64,000 nucleotides of DNA from assembly GCF_000740785.1 (NCBI RefSeq), contig NZ_JFZB01000020.1, positions 1-64,000 of the forward strand. Direction: 5' to 3'. Of the stretch, positions 29,880 to 38,997 are shown piece after piece. The notes beneath the pieces are model-generated. The model was given only the letters and a program-made list of their open reading frames with translations, made no database searches and was not told the DNA's origin. Made by a program: the position numbers and the translations under genes. How positions within the stretch are numbered: the first letter of the stretch is position 1; every line of letters begins with the position of its first letter. This DNA comes from Paenirhodobacter enshiensis (GTDB taxonomy: Bacteria; Pseudomonadota; Alphaproteobacteria; Rhodobacterales; Rhodobacteraceae).

Positions 29880-29975
29880 GCCTATGATGCGAAAAGGTTA
29901 TCTCATGAGGCAGGCAGCCAGAAGCCGCGCCCGGAGCAATGCCCCGGACGCGGCCAGCCCGAACCCGAACGCCGG

Positions 29976-30998
29976 TCAGGCCGATTGCAGCCCTTCGAGC
30001 AGGCTGGTCAGATTGGCGTGCAGGCCCGGCTGCATGTAACCGCCTTCCTGCACGCTCAGCACCGGCAGGCCGAGGCCCGCGATGGCGCGGCCGATGCGTG
30101 CGAACCCCGCCGTGGTCACGCCGAGGCCGTGGAACGGATCGTCCTCATGCGCGTCGAGCCCCTGCGCCACCACCACGACCGAGGCCCCGAAACAGGCGAT
30201 CTGATCGAGTGCGCGGTCGAGCGCGGCCAGATAGCCCTCGGTATCGGTGCCGCGCGCGAGCGGCAGGTTCAGGTTGTAGCCGATCCCCGCCGCCGCGCCG
30301 CATTCCTGCGCGCCGCCGGAATAATACGGGTAGAACTGTTCGGGATCGACATGCAGCGAGATCGTCAGCACGTCGTCGCGTTCGTAGAAGATCCCCTGCG
30401 TGCCGTTGCCGTGATGCACGTCGATGTCGAGGATCGCCGGGCGATGGCCGCGCGCGCGCAGATATTCCGCCGCGATGCCGCTGTTGTTGAGGAAGCAGAA
30501 CCCGCCCGCGACCTCACGATAGGCATGATGGCCCGAGGGGCGCGACAGCGCATAGGCGCGGCGCGCGCCCGACAGGATTTCGTCGGCGCCGCTGAGCGCG
30601 GTCTGTGCCGACCAGTAGATCGCATCCCAGCTTTTCGCCGAGATCGGGCAGGAGGTATCGGTGTTGTGGTAACCGATCTGCGCCTCGGTCTGCCAGCCGT
30701 AGACCCGGGCGCGCTCGGGGACGATGCGGCCCGGCACGACCTCGGCGAGGTCCGGCACTTCGGCCAGCCGGCGGTCATAGATCGTGCGCAGGAACGACAG
30801 ATAGCGCGGCGTGTGCAGCGCGGCGAGCGGCGCCATCCCGTGATCGGTGCTCGGCTCGGGCGTCAGGCCCGCCGCCCGGGCGCCGCGCAACAGCTCTGCC
30901 ACGCGGTCGGGGCGGTCGGGGTTCAGCACCACCTTGCCGTCCTGCAACCGGAAGCGCGGATCGTGCAGCCGCTGGCGTTCGTCGAAAAAGACCTTCAT
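29976..30998 (-). CDS. Histone-deacetylase-family protein, acetylpolyamine amidohydrolase (APAH) type
   Basis: A 340-residue arginase/deacetylase-fold enzyme. Zinc ligands are D193, H195 (LDIDVHHGNGT) and D282 (GLDAHEDDP). The tandem histidines are H157-H158 (RPSGHHAY) and the catalytic tyrosine Y321 (EGGYM). These line up within two residues with Mycoplana ramosa APAH, which deacetylates acetylated polyamines in the cytoplasm, and the length is the same. It is last in the ABC-oxidase operon, 1 bp after the FAD oxidase gene. Linear acylamines are the likely substrates; this is inference. Confidence 0.86.
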   Translation of the reverse strand: MKVFFDERQRLHDPRFRLQDGKVVLNPDRPDRVAELLRGARAAGLTPEPSTDHGMAPLAALHTPRYLSFLRTIYDRRLAEVPDLAEVVPGRIVPERARVYGWQTEAQIGYHNTDTSCPISAKSWDAIYWSAQTALSGADEILSGARRAYALSRPSGHHAYREVAGGFCFLNNSGIAAEYLRARGHRPAILDIDVHHGNGTQGIFYERDDVLTISLHVDPEQFYPYYSGGAQECGAAAGIGYNLNLPLARGTDTEGYLAALDRALDQIACFGASVVVVAQGLDAHEDDPFHGLGVTTAGFARIGRAIAGLGLPVLSVQEGGYMQPGLHANLTSLLEGLQSA

Positions 30999-30999
30999 G

Positions 31000-32409
31000 T
31001 CAGTCTCCTGTCCTGTTGGCCCCGGCGGGGGGAAGCGTCTTGCCGGGATTGAGAATGCCCTGCGGGTCCAGCGCCGCCTTGATCGCCCGCATCACGTCGA
31101 GCGCCACCGGATCCTTGTATCGCGCCATCGGGGCGAGCTTCGACAGCCCCACCCCGTGCTCGGCCGAGAAGGTGCCGTTCAGCTCCATCGCCAGCGCGTC
31201 GATCTCGGCGCGCAGATCGGCCATCAGGGCGGGGTCGTCGCGCGTCGGATAGCAGGTGTAATGGATGTTGCCGTCGCCCAGATGCGCCACCGACATCAGC
31301 CCGCAGCCCGGATCGCGGGCCTGAAGACGCGGCCCGATCCGGCGCAGGTAGTCCGCCACCAGGTCGCGCGGCACGGCAATGTCGGTGTCGATCACCGGGT
31401 TCCGGCGGAACGAGATTTCCGCCGCCGCCTCGCGCCGGGCCCACATCTGGCGCCGCTGCGTCTCGTTCTGGGCGATCACCGCATCGGTGACGGTGCCCGC
31501 CTCCATCGCCGCCGCCAGCACGGATTCGAGCGCCGCGCCCGGCCCCTCGCCCGGCTGCGGCGCGGCAAGCTCGACCAGCAGGTTGACGGGATGGGGGGCG
31601 TCGAAGGGTTCGCGGCTGTCGGGGGCGATCTCCAGATAGCCCTCGACGAAGCTGCGCGGCATGAACTCGAAGGCGACGACGGCATTGCCCGAGGCATCCT
31701 GCAACGCGTTCAGCAGCCCCGAGGCGGGATCGAGCGTCTCCATCGCCACCATCGCGGTGACCACCGTCGCCGGCAGCGGATGCAGCTTCAGCACCGCCGC
31801 GGTGATGATGCCGAGCTGCCCCTCGGCGCCGATCACCAGATCGCGCAGATCGAAGCCGGCGTTGTTCTTGTGCAGCGCCGTCATCAGATCCATCACCCGG
31901 CCGTCGGCCAGAACCACCTCGACGCCGAGACACAGATCGCGGGTATTGCCGTAGCGCAGCACATTCGCCCCGCCCGCATTGGTCGACAGCACCCCGCCGA
32001 TCATCGCCGAGCCCGAGGCACCGAAGGACAGCGGGAACATCAGCCCCTGTTCCGCCGCGGCCGCGTTCAGCGCATCGACGATCACCCCGGCCTCGACCAC
32101 CGCGATGCGCGCGTCCGCGCGGATCTCGCGCAGCCGGTTCAGCCGCCCGAGCGACAGCGCGATCGCCCCCGCGCCGAGCGCCCCGCCGTTCAGCCCGGTG
32201 TTGCCCGAAACCGGCACCACCGCCACGCCCTGCGCGGCCGCGAGGCGCAGCACCGCCGCCACCTCGTCGCGGTCGGCCGGGCGCACCACGGCCAGCGGCG
32301 CCCCGCGGTAATGCCCGGTCCAGTCGCTGTCCCAGGGCGCGGTTTCCGCCCCCGTCAGCACATGACCCGCGCCGACGATCTGCGCCAGATCGGCCAGAAG
32401 ATCGCTCAT
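31000..32409 (-). CDS. FAD-linked oxidoreductase (GlcD/D-2-hydroxyacid dehydrogenase family)
   Basis: A 469-residue VAO/PCMH-type flavoprotein. The FAD-binding half shows VVPVSGNTGLNGGALGAGAIALSLGRLNRL and GASGSAMIGGVLSTNAGGANVLRYGNTRDL. The cap ends HLGDGNIHYT and SAEHGVGLSK, as in D-lactate and D-2-hydroxyglutarate dehydrogenases. There is no signal peptide. It overlaps the ATPase gene by 4 bp. Its role in an operon with a peptide-type importer and a deacetylase is not obvious; it may oxidise a hydroxyacid product. Confidence 0.85.
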   Translation of the reverse strand: MSDLLADLAQIVGAGHVLTGAETAPWDSDWTGHYRGAPLAVVRPADRDEVAAVLRLAAAQGVAVVPVSGNTGLNGGALGAGAIALSLGRLNRLREIRADARIAVVEAGVIVDALNAAAAEQGLMFPLSFGASGSAMIGGVLSTNAGGANVLRYGNTRDLCLGVEVVLADGRVMDLMTALHKNNAGFDLRDLVIGAEGQLGIITAAVLKLHPLPATVVTAMVAMETLDPASGLLNALQDASGNAVVAFEFMPRSFVEGYLEIAPDSREPFDAPHPVNLLVELAAPQPGEGPGAALESVLAAAMEAGTVTDAVIAQNETQRRQMWARREAAAEISFRRNPVIDTDIAVPRDLVADYLRRIGPRLQARDPGCGLMSVAHLGDGNIHYTCYPTRDDPALMADLRAEIDALAMELNGTFSAEHGVGLSKLAPMARYKDPVALDVMRAIKAALDPQGILNPGKTLPPAGANRTGD

Positions 32410-33992
32410 GGCTGCACCTCCAGCCCCGGCGCGGCATCGAGCAGGCTGCGCGTATAGGCCTCGCGCGGGTGGCGGAACACCTGTTCGACGGATCCGAGCT
32501 CGACCACGCGCCCCTTCTGCATCACCGCGATCCGGTCGCAGATCTTGCCCGCGACGCGCAGATCGTGGGTGACGAACAGCAAGGTCAGACCGAGCCGCCG
32601 CTTCAGATCCTCGAGCAGATCGAGCACCTGCGCCTGAACCGAGACATCGAGCGCCGAGACCGCCTCGTCGGCGACGATGATCTCGGGTTCGAGCGCGAGC
32701 GCCCGGGCGATGCCGATGCGCTGGCGCTGACCGCCCGAGAATTCGTGCGGGAAACGCTCCATCGCCGAGTCCTTCAGCCCGACGAGGGCCAGCAGCTCGC
32801 GCGCGCGGGCCTCGGCCTCGGCGCGGGGGCGGCCGTGGGCGATGGGGCCCTCGGTCAGGATGCGGCCGATGCGCGCGCGCGGATTGAGCGAGGCATAGGG
32901 ATCTTGAAAGATCATCTGGATGCGCTTGCGATGCGCGCGCAGCGCCGGCCCCTGAAGATGCGAGATATCCTTGCCGTCCATCTCGATCGTGCCGGAATCG
33001 GGTTTGACGAGCTGCACGATCGCGCGCCCGAGCGTCGACTTGCCGGAACCGGATTCGCCCACGATCCCCAGCGTCTCGCCCCGCATCAGATCGAGCGTGA
33101 CGTGATCCGACGCCTTCACCACCCGCGCCCCGGTGCGGAATTCCTTGACCAGATCGCGCACCCGCAGCAGCGGCACCGCGCGCGCCGGTTCGTCGCGGAA
33201 CTCGACCGTCGGGATCGCGGCGATCAGCCGTCGGGTATAGGGGTGATCGGGCGCCTTCAGCACCTTTTCGGCCGGGCCCTGCTCGACCAGCTCGCCCAGT
33301 TCGATCACCGCGACGTCATCGGCGATCTCGGCCACGACGCCGAAATCATGGGTGACGAACATCACCGCCATCCCGTGACGGGTCTGCAGGTCCTTGATGA
33401 GGCGCAGGATCTGCGCCTGCGTGGTGACATCGAGGGCGGTCGTCGGCTCATCCGCGATCAGCACCCGCGGCTCCAGCGCCAGCGCCATCGCGATCACCAC
33501 GCGCTGCCGCTGCCCGCCCGAGAGCTGGAACGGATAGGCGAACTGGGCGCGCTCGGGATCGGGGATGCCGACCTCGCGCAGCAAGTGCAGCGCCCGCGCC
33601 GCGCGTTCGGACGGCGCGAGGCGGCCGTGGGCCTCGAACACCTCGGCGATCTGCGCGCCGATCCGCATCAGCGGGTTGAGCGCGGTCATCGGCTCCTGGA
33701 AGATCATCGCGATGCCCTGACCGCGAAGGTCCTGATACTGCGCCTCGCTCAGATGGGTGATGTCGCGGCCGCCGAACAGGATGCGGCCGGCGCCGACGCT
33801 CACGCCCTTGGGCAACAGCCCCATGACCGCATTCGCCGACATCGACTTGCCAGAGCCGGATTCGCCCACGATGCAAAGCGTGCGCCCCGGCCACAGCTGC
33901 AACGAGACGTCGCGGATCGCGTGCGGCCGGTCGGCGCCCTCGGGCAGATCGACGGTCAGATGCTCGATGCTCAGGGTGGGATTGGTGTCCAT
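32406..33992 (-). CDS. Dipeptide/oligopeptide-type ABC transporter, duplicated ATP-binding protein
   Basis: A 528-residue protein with two complete ABC ATPases in tandem (about 8-265 and 270-525), a DppD-DppF fusion like GsiA or YejF. Walker A is GESGSGKS in both halves, the signatures are LSGGQRQRVV and FSGGQRQRIG, and Walker B is LIADEPTTALD and IVADEAVSALD. The first half shows IFQEPMTALNPLMRIGAQI and the second IFQDPYASLNPRARIGRIL. It energises the permeases encoded just upstream (1 bp gap). Confidence 0.93.
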   Translation of the reverse strand: MDTNPTLSIEHLTVDLPEGADRPHAIRDVSLQLWPGRTLCIVGESGSGKSMSANAVMGLLPKGVSVGAGRILFGGRDITHLSEAQYQDLRGQGIAMIFQEPMTALNPLMRIGAQIAEVFEAHGRLAPSERAARALHLLREVGIPDPERAQFAYPFQLSGGQRQRVVIAMALALEPRVLIADEPTTALDVTTQAQILRLIKDLQTRHGMAVMFVTHDFGVVAEIADDVAVIELGELVEQGPAEKVLKAPDHPYTRRLIAAIPTVEFRDEPARAVPLLRVRDLVKEFRTGARVVKASDHVTLDLMRGETLGIVGESGSGKSTLGRAIVQLVKPDSGTIEMDGKDISHLQGPALRAHRKRIQMIFQDPYASLNPRARIGRILTEGPIAHGRPRAEAEARARELLALVGLKDSAMERFPHEFSGGQRQRIGIARALALEPEIIVADEAVSALDVSVQAQVLDLLEDLKRRLGLTLLFVTHDLRVAGKICDRIAVMQKGRVVELGSVEQVFRHPREAYTRSLLDAAPGLEVQP

Positions 33993-33993
33993 C

Positions 33994-34833
33994 TCAGCTC
34001 CTCCGGCGCGACAGGCGCGGGTTCAGCGCGTCATTCAGGCTTTCGCCGATCAGGTTCAGCGCCAGCACCGTCAGCACGATCGCCACGCCCGGGAACAGCG
34101 ACAGCCACCACGCCTGACGGATCACCGTGCGCGCCGCGCCGATCATGTAACCCCAGCTCATCAGGTTGGGATCGCCCAGCCCCAGAAACGACAGCGAGCT
34201 TTCCAGCAAGATCGCCGAGGCCACCATCAGCGAGGCCATCACGATGATCGGCGAGACCGCGTTGGGCAGGATCTGGCGCAAGATGATCGCCGGCGTCGAC
34301 AGGCCCTGCAAGATCGCCGCCTCGATATATTCGCGCTGGCGCAGCGACATCACCTCGCCGCGCACCAGCCGCGCCACCGGCGGCCAGGACACGATGCCGA
34401 TGGCAAGCGTGATCGACACCACCGAGGGCTGGAAGATCGCCACGATCACGATGGCGAGGGCGAAGCTCGGCACGGTCTGGAAGAACTCGGTCACGCGCAT
34501 CAGAAGGTCGTCGATGCGGCCGCCGAAATAGCCCGCGAGCGCCCCCACCGGGATGCCGATCAGCAGCGCGGCGAGCGTCGAGACCAGCCCCACCAGCAGC
34601 GACACCCGCCCGCCATAGGCAAGCCCCGCCGCCACGTTGCGCCCGACCGTATCGGTGCCGAGCGGGAATTTCATCCCCTCGAACGGCGGCACGAAGGGGC
34701 GTGCCACCATCTTCCACGGGTTGCCCGGAAACAGCATCGGCGCCAGCAGCGCGACCGCCACGATCGCCGCCAGCAGCACCAGACCGACGATCCCGCCCTT
34801 GTTGGCGCGGAAACGGTGCCAGAAATCTTTCAT
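33994..34833 (-). CDS. Dipeptide-type ABC transporter permease (DppC family)
   Basis: A 279-residue membrane protein with about six segments. It has the N-terminal OppC pattern and FPLGTDTVGRNVAAGLAYGGRVSLLVGLV. The EAA loop is EYIEAAILQGLSTPAIILRQILPNAVSPIIV, followed by SLSFLGLGDPNLMSWGYMI. It pairs with the DppB-type permease 33 bp upstream. Confidence 0.92.
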   Translation of the reverse strand: MKDFWHRFRANKGGIVGLVLLAAIVAVALLAPMLFPGNPWKMVARPFVPPFEGMKFPLGTDTVGRNVAAGLAYGGRVSLLVGLVSTLAALLIGIPVGALAGYFGGRIDDLLMRVTEFFQTVPSFALAIVIVAIFQPSVVSITLAIGIVSWPPVARLVRGEVMSLRQREYIEAAILQGLSTPAIILRQILPNAVSPIIVMASLMVASAILLESSLSFLGLGDPNLMSWGYMIGAARTVIRQAWWLSLFPGVAIVLTVLALNLIGESLNDALNPRLSRRRS

Positions 34834-34866
34834 CGCAAATCTCCTTGCCCTGTCACTGCGCCGCGG

Positions 34867-35859
34867 TCACTGCGCGCGGATCCGGGGATCGACGATCCCG
34901 TAGATCAGATCGGTGATCAGGTTGAACACGATCACCATCGCCGCCGAGACGAAGAACACCCCGAGCAGCACGTTGTAATCGCGCTGTGTCAGCGCCTCGA
35001 ACATCAGCCGGCCGATGCCGGGCCAGGCGAAGACGGTTTCGGTCAGCACCGCGCCGCCGACCAGCTGGCCGGCCTGCAACCCCGCCAGCGTCACGATCGG
35101 CAACAGCGCGTTGCGCAGGATATGACGCCGCTCGATCACGCCGCGCGACAGCCCCTTCGCGCGCGCGGTCTTGACGAAATCGAGCTGCGCCACCTCGAGC
35201 ATCGAGGCCCGGGTCATGCGCGAATAGACCGCCATGAAGAACAGACCGAGCGACAGCGCCGGCAGCGCCAGATGCTGCGCGATGTCGAGCGCGCGGCGCA
35301 TCCCCGTGAAGCCCGACCCAACCGTCTCGTAGCCGAAGGGCGGCAGCCAGCCCAGCACCACCGAGAACAGCAGCACCCCCATCAGCGCCGCCCAGAACAG
35401 CGGCGTGGCGTAAAACAGCAGCGCCACCGTGGAGATCAGCGTGTCGGACCACTTGCCCACCCGCGACGCCGCCAGCACCCCCGCCGCGACGCCGAGGATC
35501 AGCGACACCGCGAAGGCCGATCCGGTCAGCAAGAGCGTGGCCGGAAGCCGGTCCATCAGCAGATCGAACACCGGCATCTGCTGGCGATAGGAAAAGCCGA
35601 GATCGAGATGCAGCACATCCCAGACATATTTGCCAAGCTGCATGTAAAGCGGCTGATCGAGGCCGAATTTCTCGCGCAGCTGCGCCAGGAACACGTCGTC
35701 GGTGGCCCCGGCCTCGCCGGCCATCACCACCGCCGGATCGCCCGGCGCGGCATGGATCAGCAGGAAATTCAGCACCAGAATGGCCAGCAGCACCACGGCT
35801 GCCTTGGCCAGCCGGGCGGCGATACGGGTAGCGATCTTCATGAATGTCGTTCCGCGCAT
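34867..35859 (-). CDS. Dipeptide-type ABC transporter permease (DppB family)
   Basis: A 330-residue membrane protein with about six segments. LIHAAPGDPAVVMAG and FGLDQPLYMQLGKYVWDVLHLDLGFSYRQQMPVF are the DppB N-terminal blocks. The EAA loop is DFVKTARAKGLSRGVIERRHILRNALLPIV, and the C-terminus has AWPGIGRLMFEALTQRDYNVLLG. An in-frame ATG at 35841 is an alternative start; the first has GGGGA 5 bases away. It follows the binding-protein gene by 40 bp. Confidence 0.9.
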   Translation of the reverse strand: MRGTTFMKIATRIAARLAKAAVVLLAILVLNFLLIHAAPGDPAVVMAGEAGATDDVFLAQLREKFGLDQPLYMQLGKYVWDVLHLDLGFSYRQQMPVFDLLMDRLPATLLLTGSAFAVSLILGVAAGVLAASRVGKWSDTLISTVALLFYATPLFWAALMGVLLFSVVLGWLPPFGYETVGSGFTGMRRALDIAQHLALPALSLGLFFMAVYSRMTRASMLEVAQLDFVKTARAKGLSRGVIERRHILRNALLPIVTLAGLQAGQLVGGAVLTETVFAWPGIGRLMFEALTQRDYNVLLGVFFVSAAMVIVFNLITDLIYGIVDPRIRAQ

Positions 35860-35899
35860 GAAAGTCCCCGGCGCGCGGCAGGCGCACCGGGGAACGGGG

Positions 35900-37447
35900 T
35901 CACTTCTGGATCCAGGCGTTCTTGAACCCGTCGTTCAGGCCGATGCCCGTGGTGACGAGATCCTTGACCGAGCAGCGGCTGATCGTCGGCATCCCCATGT
36001 CGAGAAGCCAGGCGTTGGGCACGTCATCGACGAGGATCTTCTGCACCTCGTCATAGGCGGCCTTGCGTTCGGCCGGATCGACGGTGCCCGCGCCCTTGTC
36101 GAACAGCGCGTCGACCTTCGGGTTGGAATAACCCTCGACGTTGTTCCAGGGCGAACCCTTCTTGATGTTGCCCGACACGTAGCTGCGCGAGACGCCGAGC
36201 GCCGGATCGCCATACTGATACAGATAGGTCGTCGACAGATCGAAATCCCAGTCCGACAGATGCTGATTCCAGCCCGCCACGTCGGTCGAGACGATCTCGA
36301 CCTTGATCCCGACATCGGCGAGGTTCTGCTTGATGACCTCGGCGAGGCGCATCCAGGTCTCGCCATAGGGCATCGGCACGAGCTTCAGCACCTCGCCCTT
36401 GTAGCCCGAGGCCTTGACCAGCTCCTTCGCCTTCTTCGGATCGTAGGGCCAGGGCTTCAGATCGGTGTCGTTGTAGCGCGTGGAGCCGGCGAAGGGCCCG
36501 TTCGGGATCTGCCCGAGACCGTTGAACAGCGAATCGCGGATGAATTCGCGGTCGAGCGCATACATGATCGCCTGACGGAATTCCTTGCTTGCGGTCGGGC
36601 CCTGACGGTTGTTCAGCCACACCCAGGACTGCGGGCCGAAGAACTCCCAGCCGGACTGGGTGATGCAGGTATCGGGCAGCTCCTTCACCCGGTCGATGTC
36701 GAAATTCTCGATCGAGCCGGCGGGCAGGATGTCGACCTGTCCGGTCTCGTAGGCCACCGCGCGCGAGGCGGCATCGGGGATCACGTGCCAGTAAACCTCA
36801 TCGAGGTACGGCTTGCCCTGATCCCAGTAATCGGGGTTCTTCACCAGCTTGATATAAGAGCCCTTGACCCATTCGGCGAACTTGAACGGGCCGGTGCCGA
36901 TGGGGGTGTTGTTGGCCGGGTTGGTGGCGAAATCGGTGCCTTCGTAGATGTGCTTCGGCACGATCGGCATCGAGCCGACCTCGAAACTGTTCAGGAACGG
37001 ACCGAAGGGCGATTTCAGCCGGAACACCACGGTATCGGCGTCGGGGGCGGTGATGCTCTCGACGTGATCAAGGACGGCGCGGAACCGCGGATGGGTCTTG
37101 CGCAGGAACACGTCGGCGCTGAACACCACGTCATCGGCCGAGAACGGCTGTCCGTCGTGCCACTTCACCCCGTGCTGGAGGTGGAAGGTATAGGTCAGCC
37201 CGTCGTCCGAAACCTCCCAGCTTTTCGCCAGCGAGGGCATCGGGTTCAGTTTGGTGTCGTAGCGCAGCAACCCTTCGTAGATGTTGCCCGCCACCTGCTG
37301 GGCCGGAGCGTTCTGCACGAGGCCGAGCATCAGGCTCGGCGGTTCGGGCTGGATGACGACATTCGCCCGCCCGCCGGCGACCGGATCGGCCAGAGCCGGT
37401 GCCACGGCCAGAAAACTCGCGACGACGGCCGCCAGAATGCGTTTCAT
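35900..37447 (-). CDS. ABC transporter substrate-binding protein, family 5 (peptide/amine type)
   Basis: A 515-residue periplasmic protein with a signal peptide (1-20, ALA cut). ADPVAGGRANVVIQPEPPSL starts the mature chain. LAKSWEVSDDGLTYTFHLQHGVKWHDGQPFSADDVVFSAD is the SBP-5 signature block. It is the first gene of the operon; AAGGGGGA lies before the ATG. An ATAG-N7-CTAT box lies 109 bp upstream. Family members carry di/oligopeptides, nickel, glutathione or other amines, so the substrate is open. With an acylamine deacetylase in the operon, an acylated amine is a fair guess. Confidence 0.92.
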   Translation of the reverse strand: MKRILAAVVASFLAVAPALADPVAGGRANVVIQPEPPSLMLGLVQNAPAQQVAGNIYEGLLRYDTKLNPMPSLAKSWEVSDDGLTYTFHLQHGVKWHDGQPFSADDVVFSADVFLRKTHPRFRAVLDHVESITAPDADTVVFRLKSPFGPFLNSFEVGSMPIVPKHIYEGTDFATNPANNTPIGTGPFKFAEWVKGSYIKLVKNPDYWDQGKPYLDEVYWHVIPDAASRAVAYETGQVDILPAGSIENFDIDRVKELPDTCITQSGWEFFGPQSWVWLNNRQGPTASKEFRQAIMYALDREFIRDSLFNGLGQIPNGPFAGSTRYNDTDLKPWPYDPKKAKELVKASGYKGEVLKLVPMPYGETWMRLAEVIKQNLADVGIKVEIVSTDVAGWNQHLSDWDFDLSTTYLYQYGDPALGVSRSYVSGNIKKGSPWNNVEGYSNPKVDALFDKGAGTVDPAERKAAYDEVQKILVDDVPNAWLLDMGMPTISRCSVKDLVTTGIGLNDGFKNAWIQK

Positions 37448-37555
37448 GAAATTCCCCCTTGTCGGTCGAAGATCTTCTTTTGTTTTCACGGGGCGAGGCG
37501 GCGCCTTGCACCCGCGGACGGGGAAATCATTCCGCGATCCGGACAGGGCGCGCAA

Positions 37556-37570
37556 ATAGGCCAGAGCTAT
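37556..37570. promoter_or_regulatory. LysR-type box upstream of the peptide-type ABC operon (ATAG-N7-CTAT)
   Basis: ATAG-GCCAGAG-CTAT, 109 bp before the binding-protein ATG, with the same GCAAATAGG flank as the box at 29865. A GC-rich hairpin (about 37590-37627) lies between it and the end of the mhpC-like gene and may act as that gene's terminator. Confidence 0.55.
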
Positions 37571-37665
37571 CGCAGCGATAAGTTTTTCCGGGGGCGCGCC
37601 GCAGACGGAAAAACCCGTCCGCGCCCCTTTCGGGAAGGGCTGCGCGGGCGGGCTTCTTCCACCGC

Positions 37666-38547
37666 TCAGTGCGTCAGGAAATCCAGCACCAGGCGGTTGA
37701 AGGTCTCGTGGTGCTCCCACTGCACCCAGTGGCCGCAGTTGTTGAACACGTGCAGCTGCGAGTTCGGGATCCCCGCCACCAGCCGCAACCCGACCTCCAT
37801 CGGAACGAAACGGTCGTTGCGGCCCCATACGATCAGCGTCTCGGCCGCGATTTCGGCCAGACGGTGACCGACATCGGGGAACTGCTTCGGATTGGCGGCC
37901 GAGCTCTTGACGAAATTCTCCAGATGGTCGCGCCGCGCCAGAAGATTGGCGAGACGGGCCTCGAACAGCTCTTCGGTCAGATCGCCGGGATCGTAGACGA
38001 AGACGTTCATCATCCGGCGCAGGTTCTCGATCGTCGGATCGCGGTAAAGCGCGCCGATCAGCTTGATCCCCTCGGTCGGCATCGGCACGAAAGAGCTGAC
38101 GCCCCCGGTGCCGCCGCCCATCAGGATCAGCTTGCCGACCCGCTCGGGCCAGGCGAGCGCAAAGGCCACCGCGCTGTGCCCGCCCATCGAATTGCCGATC
38201 ACATGCACCCGATCGAGGCCGAGGCGATCGACCAGCCCCTTCAGCATCCGCGCGTTCAGCTCGGAGCGGGAGCCGGCGTTGACGATGCTGTCGCTCTGCC
38301 CCCAGCCCGGACAGTCGAGCAAGATCACCCGATAGCCGGCCGCGGTCAGCGGCGCGATGTTGCGGTTGAAATTCGCCCAGCCCGTCGCCCCGGGGCCCGA
38401 GCCGTGCAGCATCACCACCGCCTCGGCGGCCTCGCCGGGGTTGCAGTCGTTGTAATGCAGCCGCAGCTCGGTCTCGCCCTCGCGCAGGGTGAAGAACTGG
38501 CTGGTGGTCGCTTCGGTGAAATCACGATGGGGGGCGGTCTGGTTCAT
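37666..38547 (-). CDS. mhpC: 2-hydroxy-6-oxo-2,4-dienedioate hydrolase, MhpC-type
   Basis: A 293-residue alpha/beta hydrolase that splits the C-C bond of the meta-cleavage product, giving 2-hydroxypenta-2,4-dienoate and succinate or a related acid. The oxyanion segment is [11 protein letters not shown] (48-57), the nucleophile Ser120 sits in GNSMGGH, the acid in WGRNDRF, and the histidine in [17 protein letters not shown] lies before the ATG (38547). It is transcribed leftwards from its own MhpR-type promoter, divergent from the dioxygenase gene. Confidence 0.92.
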   Translation of the reverse strand: MNQTAPHRDFTEATTSQFFTLREGETELRLHYNDCNPGEAAEAVVMLHGSGPGATGWANFNRNIAPLTAAGYRVILLDCPGWGQSDSIVNAGSRSELNARMLKGLVDRLGLDRVHVIGNSMGGHSAVAFALAWPERVGKLILMGGGTGGVSSFVPMPTEGIKLIGALYRDPTIENLRRMMNVFVYDPGDLTEELFEARLANLLARRDHLENFVKSSAANPKQFPDVGHRLAEIAAETLIVWGRNDRFVPMEVGLRLVAGIPNSQLHVFNNCGHWVQWEHHETFNRLVLDFLTH

Positions 38548-38653
38548 CCGGGTCTCCTCGATGGGCCAGCGCGCGGGCGGTTGTATCCGGCCCTGCGGAT
38601 ACCGGCGCGCGATGGCGGTGGGGTGCGGCTCTCCTCCTGCCGCTCGGGTTCCA

Positions 38654-38712
38654 GCTAGCGCCGCCGCGCGAGCGGTGGCAAACCCGCCGTCCGGAGCGTG
38701 CACCAGGTGCAC
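38654..38712 (-). promoter_or_regulatory. MhpR-type promoter P1 (mhpC)
   Basis: On the minus strand: operator GTGCAC-CTG-GTGCAC (38712-38698), -35 TTGCCA (38681-38676), 16 bp, -10 GCTAGC (38659-38654). The operator centre is 48.5 bp from the -10 centre, identical to P2 and P3. Confidence 0.7.
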
Positions 38713-38781
38713 CGTTCGACCGCAGAGGCCCGGCCGGGCCAGCAAATGCACGCTGTCGCGCCGCCCGCCCGGCAAGGCGCT

Positions 38782-38840
38782 GTGCACCAGGTGCACCGAT
38801 GCCACGCCGCAGTTGCCCGCGAACCGGCCGGCTTGCTAGC
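38782..38840 (+). promoter_or_regulatory. MhpR-type promoter P2 (extradiol dioxygenase)
   Basis: Operator GTGCAC-CAG-GTGCAC (38782-38796), -35 TTGCCC (38813-38818), 16 bp, -10 GCTAGC (38835-38840). The divergent gap 38548-38997 holds P1, P2 and about 155 nt of leader before the dioxygenase start, and no gene. Confidence 0.7.
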
Positions 38841-38997
38841 ACAGGGTCGTGGCGATCAGGGAGGCCGGAACCGTCCGGTTCGCTCGCCGCACCCCGAACA
38901 AAGACCCGACGCGCCGTTCAGGGACGGCGGCCGCCGCCCTGCCGCGGCCGGCCGGCCGCGCCCCCATGCCCGGCCGCCGCCAGATGAGGAGGACCCC

